Shown: positions 18,497 to 28,262 of the stretch, in pieces | How positions within the stretch are numbered: position 1 is the first letter of the stretch | Layout of the letters: each line of letters begins with the position of its first letter | Source: Novosphingobium colocasiae | GTDB taxonomy: Bacteria > Pseudomonadota > Alphaproteobacteria > Sphingomonadales > Sphingomonadaceae | Assembly (NCBI RefSeq): GCF_014652555.1 | Contig: NZ_BMZA01000004.1 | Span: 1 to 64,000, forward strand | DNA: 64,000 bases | Direction of reading: 5' to 3' | Notes under the pieces: generated by a model | Databases searched by the model: none | Told to the model about the DNA's origin: nothing | What the model saw: the letters and a program-made list of their open reading frames with translations, nothing else | Position numbers and translations under genes: made by a program

Positions 18497-20374
18497 TCAG
18501 GACGATGCCGCATGTCTTGCGGCCATGTGCCTTAGCCGCGCGTCAAATTCCAGCATTCTCTCGCGCAGACGCTGCTGTTCCGCAAAACTTTCCTCGGTGA
18601 ACTCGTGGATGTGGCGATCGGTTGCCGCTTTGAGCGCCGCTTCCAGCATCGGTCGTTCCACCAGAATGAGAATTGCAGATGCCAGGTCCGGGCCATCCTG
18701 TTCCAGGGTTGCATCAGGACCGAGAAAGCCGAAGCGCAGGCCGGAATAGGCAGCAGGGCCGGGCACTTCCAGTCCATTGGCTGCCAATATGGTAGCCAGA
18801 TGTTCGCTTTCAAGCGGCTCCCCGGCATCGACGCTGTCCACCAGCAGCGCAAGGCGCGGATCGAGGCTTGGCGCGCGGGCCAGCATCTCGGCGTGCTGCG
18901 CGATCTGGGCGGGCCAGCGCAGCAACCCGGCGATGACCGCGGCGGCCAGACTGTCCCGCGCGCCGCCGCTGGAAGCGCGCCGCAGGCGTTCGAGTGATTC
19001 GGGCGAGGACGGAGCCGGAGCGGGCTGGCCGAAGCGCCCGTTGCGGCCCGGACGGCCGCGCGGCTGGCTCTGGTTCGACCAGCCGCTGTCGCGCTTGGGG
19101 AACGCGAAAGCGGAAAACCGGTCGGTCAGCTCGCGGCGATAGAGGCTGGCGATATCGGGGTGGGCGATTGCCTCGACATGCGCCATCAGCCGGGCCTTGA
19201 GCCCGGCCTTGTCCTCCGGGGTGACCAGCGGCACGGCATCACGCTCGGTTTCCCACAGCACGTCGATCAGCGACCGCGCCTCGTCCAGCACTGCGCGCAT
19301 CGCCGCCGGTCCTTGCGCCTTGATGAGATCGTCGGGGTCGAGCCCTTGGGGCAGACGGACGATCCGCAGCGAATGGGCGGGGCGCAGCAGGGGCAGGGCC
19401 CGGGTGATCGCGCGCATGGCGGCGCGCTGGCCGGCGGCGTCGCCGTCGAAGCACAGCACCGGCGTTTCGATATGCCGCCACAGCATCTCGATCTGCTGCT
19501 CGGTCAGCGCGGTGCCCAGCGGCGCAACCGCCTCGGCGATACCGGCGGCGGCGAGCGCGATGACGTCCATATAGCCTTCGACCACCACCAGCCGCCCGGT
19601 CTCGCGGGCAGCCGGCGCGGCGCGGTGCAGATTGTAAAGCGTGCGCCCCTTGTCAAACAGCGGCGTGTCGGGGGAATTCAGGTATTTCGGGGCACCAGAG
19701 TCCTTTGGGGTCTTGTCCTTGGCCAGGATCCGCCCGCCAAACGCGATCACCCGCCCGCGCGCATCCTGGATCGGCAGCATCAGCCGCCCCCGGAACCGGT
19801 CATAGGGATCGCGATCCTCGACCACGATGCGTAGCCCCGCCTCGATCAGCATCGGCTCGGGAAAGCGGGAGAGGGCACCTTTGAGCGCCTGCCGGTCCTC
19901 GGGCGCATAGCCGAAGCCGAAGCGCTGCACCGTCGCCGCATCGAACCCGCGTGAGGCAAGGTAGGCCTGCGCGCCCTCGCCGCCGGGGGCGGTCAAGTTG
20001 TGGACGAACCATCCCTGCGCCTCGGCCATGACATCATGGAGCGAATCGCGTTTTTCGGCTGCCTTTGCCATGCGCGGATCGGGCGCGGGCACATCCAGCC
20101 CGGCCTCGGCGGCCAGTTCCTTGACCGCGTCCATGAACGACAGTCCCTGATGGTCCGTCATCCACCGGATCGCATCGCCATGCGCCCCGCAGCCGAAGCA
20201 ATGGTAGAACCCCTTCTCGTCGTTGACCGTGAAGCTGGGCGACTTCTCGCTATGGAACGGACAACACGCCTTCTGCTCGCGCCCGGCGCGCAGCAACCGC
20301 ACCCCGCTGCGCGAGATAAGCGCGGACAGGGTGATCCGCGTGCGGAGCTGGTCGAGCCATTGGGGGCTTAGCAT
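18497..20374 (-). CDS. dnaG: DNA primase
   Basis: A 625-residue primase that makes RNA primers for replication. The N-terminal CHC2 zinc finger is C38-P-F-H41 with C59-F-G-C62. The catalytic core has the TOPRIM features VVEGYMDVIAL and CFDGDAAGQRAA. The C-terminal ~170 residues would bind DnaB helicase. It is followed by rpoD; its start overlaps by 7 bases the end of a DUF559 gene that appears to be an insertion into the operon. A GatB/YqeY gene lies further upstream. Confidence 0.97.
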   Translation of the reverse strand: MLSPQWLDQLRTRITLSALISRSGVRLLRAGREQKACCPFHSEKSPSFTVNDEKGFYHCFGCGAHGDAIRWMTDHQGLSFMDAVKELAAEAGLDVPAPDPRMAKAAEKRDSLHDVMAEAQGWFVHNLTAPGGEGAQAYLASRGFDAATVQRFGFGYAPEDRQALKGALSRFPEPMLIEAGLRIVVEDRDPYDRFRGRLMLPIQDARGRVIAFGGRILAKDKTPKDSGAPKYLNSPDTPLFDKGRTLYNLHRAAPAARETGRLVVVEGYMDVIALAAAGIAEAVAPLGTALTEQQIEMLWRHIETPVLCFDGDAAGQRAAMRAITRALPLLRPAHSLRIVRLPQGLDPDDLIKAQGPAAMRAVLDEARSLIDVLWETERDAVPLVTPEDKAGLKARLMAHVEAIAHPDIASLYRRELTDRFSAFAFPKRDSGWSNQSQPRGRPGRNGRFGQPAPAPSSPESLERLRRASSGGARDSLAAAVIAGLLRWPAQIAQHAEMLARAPSLDPRLALLVDSVDAGEPLESEHLATILAANGLEVPGPAAYSGLRFGFLGPDATLEQDGPDLASAILILVERPMLEAALKAATDRHIHEFTEESFAEQQRLRERMLEFDARLRHMAARHAASS

Positions 20375-20820
20375 CGAACGTCATGCCCGCGCGAACGCGC
20401 CGGGCCCCACAAACTCCCCTCCCGCCTGCGGGAGGGGTCGGGGGAGGGCATGTTGGCAATAGTTTCCGCAATGCGCGCCAGCACGCTCTCCAGATTGTCC
20501 ATCACCTCGGCATTCCAGAACCGGATCACGATATAGCCCTGTGTTTCGAGAAAGGCGGTGCGGCGGGCATCGTAATCGCCCGCGATCGCATGCTGTCCGC
20601 CATCTACCTCGATGACCAGCCGCAACTCGCGCGAGACGAAATCGCAGATGTATTGCCCCACCGGAAACTGGCGATTGAACCGCACGCCGGCAACCTGCCT
20701 CGCCCGGATCGCCTGCCATAGACGCCTTTCGGCCTCGGTGGCATCACGACGCAACCTGCGCGAGCGCGCGGTCGGCCGGGTGTAGCCTTTGTCATCGTCG
20801 CGAAATCCGCCGCTCGCCAA
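20368..20820 (-). CDS. DUF559 (endonuclease-like) protein
   Basis: A 150-residue protein with a DUF559 domain at about residues 18-120. The Arg-rich N-terminus RRLRRDATEAERRLW, then FNRQFPVGQYICDFVS and LVIEVDGGQHA are characteristic; the D..E.D pattern resembles the Vsr/PD-(D/E)XK endonuclease fold. The last ~27 residues (PSPDPSRRREGS onwards) are translated from a palindromic repeat and run 7 bases into dnaG, so the natural end may have been altered. The gene is bracketed by inverted copies of the same 37-bp repeat. The function is unproven; DNA nicking or repair is inferred from the fold. Confidence 0.75.
   Translation of the reverse strand: MASGGFRDDDKGYTRPTARSRRLRRDATEAERRLWQAIRARQVAGVRFNRQFPVGQYICDFVSRELRLVIEVDGGQHAIAGDYDARRTAFLETQGYIVIRFWNAEVMDNLESVLARIAETIANMPSPDPSRRREGSLWGPARSRGHDVRC
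20413..20449 (+). repeat. Palindromic repeat R1 (inverted partner of R2) inside the 3' end of the DUF559 gene
   Basis: It contains the perfect palindrome ccctcccgcctgcgggaggg-type core followed by tcgggggagggc. Its reverse complement matches 20850-20886 at 35 of 37 positions by eye. It is also part of the dnaG leader, 39 bases upstream of the dnaG ATG. Confidence 0.8.
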
Positions 20821-20849
20821 TCGCCCCTCCGGTTAGTCGCTTGGAACAG

Positions 20850-20886
20850 GCCCTCCCCCGGCCCCTCCCGCAGGCGGGAGGGGAGG
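20850..20886 (+). repeat. Palindromic repeat R2, upstream of the DUF559 gene
   Basis: An inverted copy of R1 (35/37), lying between the GatB/YqeY gene end (20903) and the DUF559 start (20820). Together R1 and R2 frame the DUF559 coding body. Confidence 0.8.
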
Positions 20887-20902
20887 CTGGGTGCTCGGCC
20901 TT

Positions 20903-21355
20903 TCAGGCGAGCGCGCTCTTCACCCACCCGCTCGCCTTGCTCATGTCCAGTTGCGTGCCGTGCCGCGCCTTCAGTTCGGCCATCACCTTGCCCATGTCCT
21001 TCATCCCGCTGGCACCCACTTCGGCCTTGATCGCCTCGATCGCGAGGCGGGTTTCCTCCTCGCTCATCTGGGCGGGGAGGAATTCCTCGATCACCACCAG
21101 TTCGGCTTTTTCCACTTCGGCCTTTTCGGGGCGGCCGCCCTGTTCGAACAGGGTGATCGATTCGCGGCGCTGCTTGGCCATCTTCTGCAGCACGTCCACG
21201 ACCAGCGCGTCATCGTCGGGTTTTTCGCTGGCGGTGCGCAGTTCGATGTCGCGGTCCTTGATCTTGGCGAGGATCAGGCGGACGGCGGCGAGGCGGGGCT
21301 TGTCGCCGCCCTTCATGGCGGAAACCTGCGCGGACTTGATGGTATCGCGGAGCAT
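20903..21355 (-). CDS. GatB/YqeY domain-containing protein
   Basis: A 150-residue protein beginning MLRDTIKSAQVSAMKGGDK; the ATG at 21355 was chosen because the 24 upstream residues look non-coding. The whole length corresponds to the YqeY family, an all-helical domain related to the tRNA-binding tail of GatB. Recognisable parts are RLAAVRLILAKIKDRDIELR and EEFLPAQMSEEE, with a C-terminal GMKDMGKVMAELKARH. The role is thought to be tRNA-related but is not established. It is commonly found next to dnaG/rpoD and carA in alphaproteobacteria. Confidence 0.92.
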   Translation of the reverse strand: MLRDTIKSAQVSAMKGGDKPRLAAVRLILAKIKDRDIELRTASEKPDDDALVVDVLQKMAKQRRESITLFEQGGRPEKAEVEKAELVVIEEFLPAQMSEEETRLAIEAIKAEVGASGMKDMGKVMAELKARHGTQLDMSKASGWVKSALA

Positions 21356-21527
21356 CGTGTTTTCGTTTTCCCGATAAGCAGATAATGTGTCGGGCGCGTC
21401 CCTAGCAACGCCTGCCGAAAATTGCACCCGTTTGCAGGCGCGTCGGGGTTGACGGCGGGGGCAGGCGTCTCTAGCGGACGGGCCTTAGCACACATACCCT
21501 GATATCCGATAACGGAGCGACCGCATA

Positions 21528-22712
21528 ATGGCCGACGCCGCCACTTCTCACGCGCCTAAACCAGATGGAGCCACCGGCGTTCTCGTCCTTGCCGGCGGGC
21601 AGGTGATCTGGGGCCGCGGCTTCGGTGCGGTGGGCGAGGCCGTGGGCGAAGTCTGCTTCAACACGGCGATGACCGGCTATCAGGAAGTGATGACCGATCC
21701 CAGCTATGCCGGGCAGATCGTCACCTTCACGTTCCCGCACATCGGCAACGTCGGCGTCAACGACGAGGATCTCGAATCGCTGGTCGACGGCGCGGTCGGC
21801 TGCGTGGTGCGGGAGGATGTGACCGAGCCTTCGAATTTCCGCTCGCACGGGCGCTTGCAGGAATGGCTGGCCGCCAAGCGCAAGGTCGGGCTGGCGGGCG
21901 TCGATACCCGCGCGCTGACCCGGATGATCCGCCAGTCCGGCGCGCCCAACGCGGTGATTGCTCATCACCCGGACGGCGCGTTCGACATCCCGGCGCTGAT
22001 CCGCCGGGCGCGGGAATGGCCGGGGCTCGAAGGCATGGACCTCGCCAAGCTGGTCAGCCGCGCGCATCAGCAGGGCTGGGAAGGCTCCACCTGGGAACTC
22101 GGCAAAGGCTATGGCCGTTCGCCGCGTGACGAGCGCCCGCATGTCGTGGCGATGGACTTCGGGGCCAAGGACAACATCTTCCGCAACCTGGTAAAGGCCG
22201 GCGCGCGGGTCACCGTGGTGCCGGCCGAGGCGACGCTGGAGACGATCCTCGCGCTGCAGCCCGATGGCGTCTTCCTGTCGAACGGCCCCGGCGATCCGGC
22301 GGCGACCGGGGCCTATGCCGTCCCCGTCATCAAGGCGCTGCTCGATCGCGACATGCCGATTTTCGGCATCTGCCTCGGCCACCAGATGCTCGGCCTTGCC
22401 GCCGGTGCCCGCACGATCAAGATGCACCAGGGCCACCGCGGTGCCAACCACCCGGTCCAGCGCGTCGGCGGCGTGTGGGGCGAAACCGAGAACCTGGTCG
22501 AGATCACCAGCATGAACCACGGCTTCGCAGTGGACGCGGCGAGCCTGCCCGAAGGCGTGATCGAAACGCACCGGAGCCTGTTCGACGGCTCCAACTGCGG
22601 CATTTCGATTTCGGGCAAGAAGGCGTTCGGGGTGCAGTACCATCCCGAGGCGTCGCCGGGGCCGCAGGACAGCTTTTACCTGTTCGAGAAGTTCGTGGGG
22701 ATGTTGGGGTGA
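21528..22712 (+). CDS. carA: Carbamoyl-phosphate synthase small subunit
   Basis: A 394-residue glutaminase subunit that supplies ammonia to CarB for carbamoyl phosphate, a precursor of pyrimidines and arginine. The N-terminal CPSase domain contains CFNTAMTGYQEVMTDPSY. The class I amidotransferase domain has the nucleophile Cys in GICLGHQMLGLA and the His/Glu pair in VQYHPEASPGP. It is divergent from the GatB/YqeY gene. Unusually, carB does not follow directly: about 1.48 kb of other DNA intervenes (see 22709-24137). Confidence 0.97.
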   Translation: MADAATSHAPKPDGATGVLVLAGGQVIWGRGFGAVGEAVGEVCFNTAMTGYQEVMTDPSYAGQIVTFTFPHIGNVGVNDEDLESLVDGAVGCVVREDVTEPSNFRSHGRLQEWLAAKRKVGLAGVDTRALTRMIRQSGAPNAVIAHHPDGAFDIPALIRRAREWPGLEGMDLAKLVSRAHQQGWEGSTWELGKGYGRSPRDERPHVVAMDFGAKDNIFRNLVKAGARVTVVPAEATLETILALQPDGVFLSNGPGDPAATGAYAVPVIKALLDRDMPIFGICLGHQMLGLAAGARTIKMHQGHRGANHPVQRVGGVWGETENLVEITSMNHGFAVDAASLPEGVIETHRSLFDGSNCGISISGKKAFGVQYHPEASPGPQDSFYLFEKFVGMLG

Positions 22713-23386
22713 TCAAATTTGCTGACGCGCAAAACGAGGTACTCAAAACTCTTTTGCTGTGCCTCCATAGTGAGGATAGTCAGCAATTCTTTAATGCGTC
22801 GGAAATTGCTCGGCGTAACGGGCAATTATTTGGCGCTGTCGTAGGTCGGGCGGCAGAGAAATTGGTCGCAGATGGGCTGCTTGAGCGAAGATTTGATCGG
22901 TATGATGAAGACGATGATGACGCGGCCAGTTTCTACCGTCTCACGGACGATGGGATTTTCAAAGCGGAAGAGCAGGTCGACGACGTTTTCGAAATAAGAG
23001 GTGCTGCTCCCGGCGAATTGATTCTTGATGGTGGAAATGCGGCGGGTCATGTGCCTGCATCTGATCGCGTGGTCCCGTTGGATCACAACTCACCCCAATA
23101 TCGCGAATTTAAACAAGGTCTGTCCGTCCTTCTTTCTGAGGTTCGCGGTAACAATAAAATAGGCGACACACCAGAGGAACGCGACCGAATTGTTCGGTCG
23201 TTAGATGCTGCAAACGAGCTTTGGGGCTCTCTTGAGTTGAAGGTCATTCAAATTCGCGTGGGCGTGATATTGGCAGTGGAGGATGCTGGAAACGCGCTGC
23301 AAAAGGTAGGTAGGGAAACCGCGTGGTCTCTGCTCATCGACTTGTTGAAACGACTGATTAAAGAAAAGATTGGGATAGAAATCTAA
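22709..23386 (+). CDS. Unknown protein inserted between carA and carB (winged-helix-like N-terminal half)
   Basis: A 225-residue protein starting at the GTG at 22709, which overlaps the carA stop (GTGA). No family is recognised. Residues ~18-90 ([20 protein letters not shown], then [14 protein letters not shown] and [14 protein letters not shown]) look like a winged-helix domain; the middle is acidic, and the C-terminal ~110 residues are helical, ending [12 protein letters not shown]. Base composition is clearly lower in GC than the car genes (25 G+C in the 60 bases 22741-22800), suggesting transfer. It ends TAATG, coupling to the carB remnant. Confidence 0.75.
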   Translation: MIKFADAQNEVLKTLLLCLHSEDSQQFFNASEIARRNGQLFGAVVGRAAEKLVADGLLERRFDRYDEDDDDAASFYRLTDDGIFKAEEQVDDVFEIRGAAPGELILDGGNAAGHVPASDRVVPLDHNSPQYREFKQGLSVLLSEVRGNNKIGDTPEERDRIVRSLDAANELWGSLELKVIQIRVGVILAVEDAGNALQKVGRETAWSLLIDLLKRLIKEKIGIEI

Positions 23387-23505
23387 TGCCGGAACGCACT
23401 GACATTTCCTCGATCCTTGTCATCGGCACCGGCCCGATCGTTATGGGTCATACCTGCGCGTTCGACTATTCGGACACCCAGATGATCAAGGTTCCCAAGG
23501 ATTGA
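23386..23505 (+). pseudogene. Remnant copy of the carB 5' end (39 codons)
   Basis: An ATG at 23386 opens a 39-codon frame ending in TGA at 23505. It begins [18 protein letters not shown] against [18 protein letters not shown] in the true CarB; by eye, 27 of 39 residues and 94 of 117 bases agree, and similarity ceases at the stop. It is therefore a diverged partial duplication of the carB start. The ATG overlaps the preceding stop codon (TAATG), so it could still be translated as a short peptide. It overlaps the 3' end of the opposing VapC gene by 20 bases. Confidence 0.88.
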
Positions 23506-23905
23506 TCAGCGTCAGCCCCACCCCTTGGAAGTGCCGCACGTTGCGGGTGGCCAGCGGCAGGTCGCGGTCTGCGGCCTGCGCTGCGATCAGCGTGTCGAAC
23601 ACTTGCGATCCCAGCCTTCCGCCGGCGATGAGCACACTGGCTGACAGGGTGCCCCATCGCCGTGCCATGGCCAGATCGAAGCCGATCGTGCGCCCTTCGT
23701 GTTCGGCGATGAGGCGTTCCAGCCATGCCGTCAGCAAGCGGCGTTTGTCTGCTCCCGGCGTGGTGCGGATGCCGATGTTCAGTTCGGCGACGACGAACGC
23801 GGACAGCGCGGTCTCGGTTCTGTGTTCAAACAGCCAATCGACAACCGCCGGTTCGGGGACAGGCTTGACCAGTTCGCTGAAGACGTTGGTATCAACTAAA
23901 ATCAT
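23486..23905 (-). CDS. PIN-domain ribonuclease toxin (VapC family)
   Basis: A 139-residue PIN-domain protein beginning [12 protein letters not shown]. The acidic active-site residues are visible as D5, E41 (FVVAELNIG) and D104 ([11 protein letters not shown]), with the conserved LATRNVRHF near residue 119. Family members are Mg-dependent RNases acting as toxins of type II toxin-antitoxin modules. The partner antitoxin gene immediately upstream overlaps its start by 14 bases. The pair sits between the carB remnant and the real carB, transcribed against them. Confidence 0.9.
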   Translation of the reverse strand: MILVDTNVFSELVKPVPEPAVVDWLFEHRTETALSAFVVAELNIGIRTTPGADKRRLLTAWLERLIAEHEGRTIGFDLAMARRWGTLSASVLIAGGRLGSQVFDTLIAAQAADRDLPLATRNVRHFQGVGLTLINPWEP

Positions 23906-24137
23906 CGTATTCCCAAGGCACCTCGCGTTCCCAAGGCATGCGGCCGGGGCTGTTCATCTCGATCCCCGGTCGGGTCATGGCGATGAGCTCGTGAACCCAG
24001 TCATCAGGCGCACGCTTGGCATACGTGCGTTCGACGAGGCCGCCGATTACATCCTCCACCGACACGCCGCTCGCCTGCGCTGCCTCGCGCAGCGAAGCAG
24101 CGGCTTCGTCCGGCACGTCAATCGTGTATCGCTCCAC
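23892..24137 (-). CDS. Antitoxin of the VapBC-like pair (ribbon-helix-helix/FitA-like)
   Basis: An 81-residue protein. The N-terminal YTIDVPDEAAASLREAAQ is a beta-strand plus helix, as in RHH or FitA-type DNA-binding antitoxins, and the C-terminal Trp/Pro/acidic tail ([14 protein letters not shown]) is the kind of extension that wraps the toxin. It is first in the two-gene unit, with vapC overlapping by 14 bases. The pair probably represses its own promoter in the 58-base gap before carB (inference from family behaviour). Confidence 0.82.
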   Translation of the reverse strand: MERYTIDVPDEAAASLREAAQASGVSVEDVIGGLVERTYAKRAPDDWVHELIAMTRPGIEMNSPGRMPWEREVPWEYDDFS

Positions 24138-24195
24138 CGTCGCCCGTCTCCTTGTCGCTTACCTACAGAATTAACACAGCAGGTGTTTCCTCCCA

Positions 24196-27100
24196 ATGCC
24201 CAAACGCACTGACATCTCCTCGATCCTCGTCATCGGCGCCGGCCCCATCATCATCGGCCAGGCTTGCGAGTTCGACTATTCGGGCACGCAGGCGATCAAG
24301 GCGCTGAAGGAGGAGGGCTATCGCGTCGTCCTCGTCAACTCCAACCCGGCGACGATCATGACCGATCCCGAGTTCGCCGATGCGACCTATGTCGAGCCGA
24401 TCACGCCCGAGATCGTGGCCAAGATCATCGAGAAGGAGCGCCCCGATGCGGTGCTGCCGACCATGGGCGGGCAGACCGCGCTGAACACCGCGCTGGCGCT
24501 GTACAACGACGGCACGCTGGAGAAGTTCGGCGTCAAGATGATCGGTGCCGATGCCGATGCCATCGACAAGGCCGAGAACCGCACCCGTTTCCGCGAGGCG
24601 ATGGACAAGATCGGGCTCGAATCGGCACGGTCAGGCACCGCTCACACGCTGGAAGAGGCCTTCGCGGTGCTGGAGCGCACCGGGCTGCCCTCGATCATCC
24701 GCCCCAGCTTCACGCTGGGCGGCACCGGCGGCGGCGTTGCCTACAACAAGGCCGAGTTCGAGACGATCGTGCGGTCGGGCCTCGATGCTTCGCCCACCAC
24801 CGAAGTCCTCATCGAGGAATCGCTGCTGGGCTGGAAGGAATACGAGATGGAGGTTGTCCGCGATCGCAAGGACAACGCCATCATCATCTGTTCGATCGAG
24901 AACGTCGATCCGATGGGCGTCCATACCGGTGATTCCATCACCGTCGCTCCCGCGCTGACGCTGACCGACAAGGAATACCAGATCATGCGCACCGCCTCGA
25001 TCGCGGTGCTGCGGGAAATCGGCGTGGAAACGGGCGGTTCGAACGTCCAGTTCGCGGTCAATCCCGCCGACGGCCGGCTGATCGTGATCGAGATGAACCC
25101 GCGCGTGTCGCGCTCGTCGGCGCTGGCATCGAAGGCCACCGGCTTCCCGATCGCCCGCGTCGCCGCCAAGCTGGCGGTGGGTTACACGCTGGACGAGATC
25201 ACGAACGAGATCACCGGGGCCACCCCCGCCTCGTTCGAGCCGACGATCGACTATGTCGTCACCAAGATCCCGCGTTTCGCCTTCGAAAAGTTCAAGGGCG
25301 CGGAACCGCTGCTGACGACGGCGATGAAGTCGGTCGGCGAAGTGATGGCGATCGGGCGCAACATCAAGGAATCGATGCAGAAGGCCCTGCGCGGGCTGGA
25401 AACCGGGCTCGACGGCTTCAACCGCGTTCCCGCGCTGGAAGGGGCCGGCCGCGATACCATCACCGCGCAGCTCGCTCGCGCCACGCCCGAACGCCTGCTG
25501 GTGGTCGGCCAGGCGCTGCGTGAAGGGTTCACCGTGGACGAGATCCACGCGATCACCCATTACGACAAGTGGTTCCTGCGCCACATCGCCGAGATCATCG
25601 CCGAAGAGGCCCAGGTCATGGAAAACGGCCTGCCGATCGATGCCGCAGGCCTGCGCCGGCTGAAAGCCATGGGCTTTTCCGACAAGCGGCTTGCCACGCT
25701 GGCGGTGCGCTCGGTCGGGGTGGCGGGCGGGCTGGGCGAGACCCAGGCGCGCCGTTCGGGCCTGCTGCACGATGCCATGCGCGCGATGGCAGGGGCCACC
25801 AGCGAGGAAGAGGTCCGCAGCCTGCGCCGCAAGCTGGGCGTCCACCCGGTGTTCAAGCGCATCGATAGCTGCGCCGCCGAATTCGAGGCGGTCACGCCAT
25901 ACATGTATTCGACCTATGAAGGCCCGATCTTCGGCGCGCCCGAGGACGAGGCGATGCCTTCGGATCGCAACAAGATCGTCATTCTGGGCGGCGGACCGAA
26001 CCGGATCGGGCAGGGGATCGAGTTTGACTATTGCTGCGTCCACGCCTGCTTCGCGCTGGCAGAGGCGGGCTATGAAACGATCATGGTCAACTGCAACCCC
26101 GAAACCGTATCGACCGATTACGACACGTCGGACCGCCTCTATTTCGAGCCGCTGACGGCGGAGGACGTGCTGGAAATCCTGCGCGTCGAACAGTCCAACG
26201 GCACGCTGGTCGGCGTCATCGTCCAGTTCGGCGGGCAGACCCCGCTCAAGCTGGCGCAGGCGCTGGAGGATGAAGGCATCCCGATCCTGGGCACTTCGCC
26301 TGACGCGATCGACCTGGCCGAAGACCGGGAGCGGTTCGCCGCGCTGGTCGAGAACCTCGGGCTGAAGCAGCCGGCCAACGGCATCGCCCGCAGCCGTGAT
26401 GAGGCGGTCGCGGTGGCCAACCGCATCGGTTATCCCGTGCTGATGCGCCCCAGCTACGTGCTGGGTGGCCGGGCGATGGAAATCGTCGATTCGATCGAAC
26501 AGCTCGATGATTACATCGCCACCGCCGTGCAGGTGTCGGGCGATTCGCCGGTGCTGATCGATCAGTACCTGCGCGATGCGGTGGAGTGCGATGTCGATGC
26601 CCTGTGCGATGGCGAACAGGTCGTCGTCGCCGGGGTCATGCAGCACATCGAGGAAGCCGGCATCCATTCGGGCGACAGCGCCTGCACCCTGCCGCCCTAT
26701 AGCCTCTCGGACGATATCGTCGCCGAGATGGAGCGCCAGGCCGAAGCGCTGGCGATGGCGCTGGGCGTGAAGGGGCTGATGAACATCCAGTTCGCGGTCA
26801 AGGAAGGGCCCGATGGTCAGGAGGTCTACCTGATCGAGGTGAACCCGCGCGCCAGCCGCACGGTACCGTTCGTCGCCAAGGCGATCGGCCAGCCGGTCGC
26901 CAAGATCGCCAGCCGGGTGATGGCCGGAGAGAAGCTCTCCACCTTCCCGCCGTTCAAGCGCGCGCTGCCGTACATGGCGGTGAAGGAAGCGGTGTTCCCC
27001 TTCGCGCGTTTCCCCGGCGTCGATCCGGTGCTCAGCCCGGAGATGAAGTCTACCGGCGAAGTCATGGGAATCGATGGCGATTTCAGCCATGCGTTCCTCA

Positions 27101-27531
27101 AGGCGCAGCTTGGTGCCGGGATGACGCTGCCGCAGGGTGGGACCGCCTTCGTCTCGGTCAAGAACGCCGACAAGGCGCAGATCCTCGATGCGGTGCGCCA
27201 GTTGGTGGCGGAAGGCTTCCGGGTGATCGCCACCGGCGGCACGCAGAAGTACCTGGCCGATGCCGGCCTGCCGGTCGAACGGGTCAACAAGGTGGCCGAA
27301 GGCCGCCCCCACGTGGTCGACAAGATCGTCGATGGCGATGTGGCGCTGATCTTCAACACCACCGAAGGCTGGCAGAGCCTCAAGGATTCGCAATCGATCC
27401 GCGCCTCGGCGCTGACCAGCAAGGTCCCGTACTTCACGACCGCGGCCGCCAGCCGCGCCGCTGCACAGGCAATTTCCGCTTTGCGCAGCAGCCAGCTTGA
27501 AGTGCGTTCGTTGCAGGATTATTATAACTGA
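24196..27531 (+). CDS. carB: Carbamoyl-phosphate synthase large subunit
   Basis: A 1111-residue synthase with the duplicated ATP-grasp architecture. The first half begins [30 protein letters not shown]; the second begins near residue 595 with [20 protein letters not shown]. The C-terminal methylglyoxal-synthase-like allosteric domain includes [16 protein letters not shown] and would bind regulators such as UMP or ornithine. The length is slightly above the E. coli enzyme. It is separated from carA by an insert and followed by greA after a possible hairpin. Confidence 0.97.
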   Translation: MPKRTDISSILVIGAGPIIIGQACEFDYSGTQAIKALKEEGYRVVLVNSNPATIMTDPEFADATYVEPITPEIVAKIIEKERPDAVLPTMGGQTALNTALALYNDGTLEKFGVKMIGADADAIDKAENRTRFREAMDKIGLESARSGTAHTLEEAFAVLERTGLPSIIRPSFTLGGTGGGVAYNKAEFETIVRSGLDASPTTEVLIEESLLGWKEYEMEVVRDRKDNAIIICSIENVDPMGVHTGDSITVAPALTLTDKEYQIMRTASIAVLREIGVETGGSNVQFAVNPADGRLIVIEMNPRVSRSSALASKATGFPIARVAAKLAVGYTLDEITNEITGATPASFEPTIDYVVTKIPRFAFEKFKGAEPLLTTAMKSVGEVMAIGRNIKESMQKALRGLETGLDGFNRVPALEGAGRDTITAQLARATPERLLVVGQALREGFTVDEIHAITHYDKWFLRHIAEIIAEEAQVMENGLPIDAAGLRRLKAMGFSDKRLATLAVRSVGVAGGLGETQARRSGLLHDAMRAMAGATSEEEVRSLRRKLGVHPVFKRIDSCAAEFEAVTPYMYSTYEGPIFGAPEDEAMPSDRNKIVILGGGPNRIGQGIEFDYCCVHACFALAEAGYETIMVNCNPETVSTDYDTSDRLYFEPLTAEDVLEILRVEQSNGTLVGVIVQFGGQTPLKLAQALEDEGIPILGTSPDAIDLAEDRERFAALVENLGLKQPANGIARSRDEAVAVANRIGYPVLMRPSYVLGGRAMEIVDSIEQLDDYIATAVQVSGDSPVLIDQYLRDAVECDVDALCDGEQVVVAGVMQHIEEAGIHSGDSACTLPPYSLSDDIVAEMERQAEALAMALGVKGLMNIQFAVKEGPDGQEVYLIEVNPRASRTVPFVAKAIGQPVAKIASRVMAGEKLSTFPPFKRALPYMAVKEAVFPFARFPGVDPVLSPEMKSTGEVMGIDGDFSHAFLKAQLGAGMTLPQGGTAFVSVKNADKAQILDAVRQLVAEGFRVIATGGTQKYLADAGLPVERVNKVAEGRPHVVDKIVDGDVALIFNTTEGWQSLKDSQSIRASALTSKVPYFTTAAASRAAAQAISALRSSQLEVRSLQDYYN

Positions 27532-27567
27532 GTTCGATCTAGCTTCCCCACATCGCTACGGATCGGT

Positions 27568-27593
27568 CCTGATCCCCTCCCCAGGGGGTCAGG
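27568..27593 (+). other. Hairpin between carB and greA
   Basis: cctgatcccc pairs with gggggtcagg across a six-base loop (ten pairs including one G-T). There is no following T-run, so it may be an mRNA processing or attenuation element rather than a terminator. Confidence 0.4.
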
Positions 27594-27639
27594 CAGCCGA
27601 ACTGTCGATACTGACGGGGAGCGTCTGGAGGATGATTTG

Positions 27640-28116
27640 ATGGCCAGTGTCGAAAAGCTGCCGATGCTCGCGGAAGGGTATGAACGGCTGCTCACCGATC
27701 TCAAGGCGCTGCGCGAGGAACGTCCGCGTATCGTCGATGCGATCGAAGAGGCGCGCGCGCATGGCGACCTTTCCGAAAACGCGGAATATCACGCCGCTAA
27801 AGAACGCCAGGGCCAGGTCGAGGCGACGATCGCCGATCTGGAAGACAAGATCACCCGCGCCCAGATCGTCGATCCGGCATCGCTGTCGGGCGACAAGATC
27901 ATCTTCGGCGCGACGGTGACCCTGCTCGACGATGACGACAAGCCGGTGCGCTACCAGATCGTCGGCCCTTACGAGGCGGACGCCAGAGTCGGCCGGATCA
28001 GCTACAACTCGCCGCTCGGCAAGGCGCTGATCGGCCGCAAGGTCGAAGAGGAAGTGGAAGTCACCGTCCCTGCGGGCGACAAGTGCTACCTCGTCCAGAA
28101 GATCGAGTTCATCTGA
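27640..28116 (+). CDS. greA: Transcription elongation factor GreA
   Basis: A 158-residue factor that rescues backtracked RNA polymerase. The ATG at 27640 follows a GGAGG at 27627-27631; the TTG three bases upstream is less likely. The N-terminal coiled coil contains [15 protein letters not shown] with the acidic tip, and the C-terminal FKBP-like domain contains [13 protein letters not shown]. The carA-carB-greA order is common in alphaproteobacteria. A strong terminator follows at 28145-28172. Confidence 0.97.
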   Translation: MASVEKLPMLAEGYERLLTDLKALREERPRIVDAIEEARAHGDLSENAEYHAAKERQGQVEATIADLEDKITRAQIVDPASLSGDKIIFGATVTLLDDDDKPVRYQIVGPYEADARVGRISYNSPLGKALIGRKVEEEVEVTVPAGDKCYLVQKIEFI

Positions 28117-28144
28117 ACGCTGCTTGCCGATTGCGGCAGATATG

Positions 28145-28172
28145 AAAAGGCCGGCAAACCGCCGGCCTTTTT
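28145..28172 (+). terminator. Rho-independent terminator of greA
   Basis: The stem aaaaggccggc/gccggcctttt with loop aaacc is followed by more T residues. A nearly identical hairpin lies at 28921-28952, downstream of higA. Confidence 0.85.
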
Positions 28173-28262
28173 GCGTTCTGCGGAGGCTACCGTTATAATG
28201 CCGGCGGAAGGCGGACGGTAACACCCCCGGAATTCTTCGGTCGGTCGCCCCGCCTCGATTCC

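Noticed and set aside
24631..27393. 920-codon open frame on the minus strand opposite carB
   Set aside because: It is a GC-rich antisense shadow; the carB frame has full family motifs and the antisense product has none.
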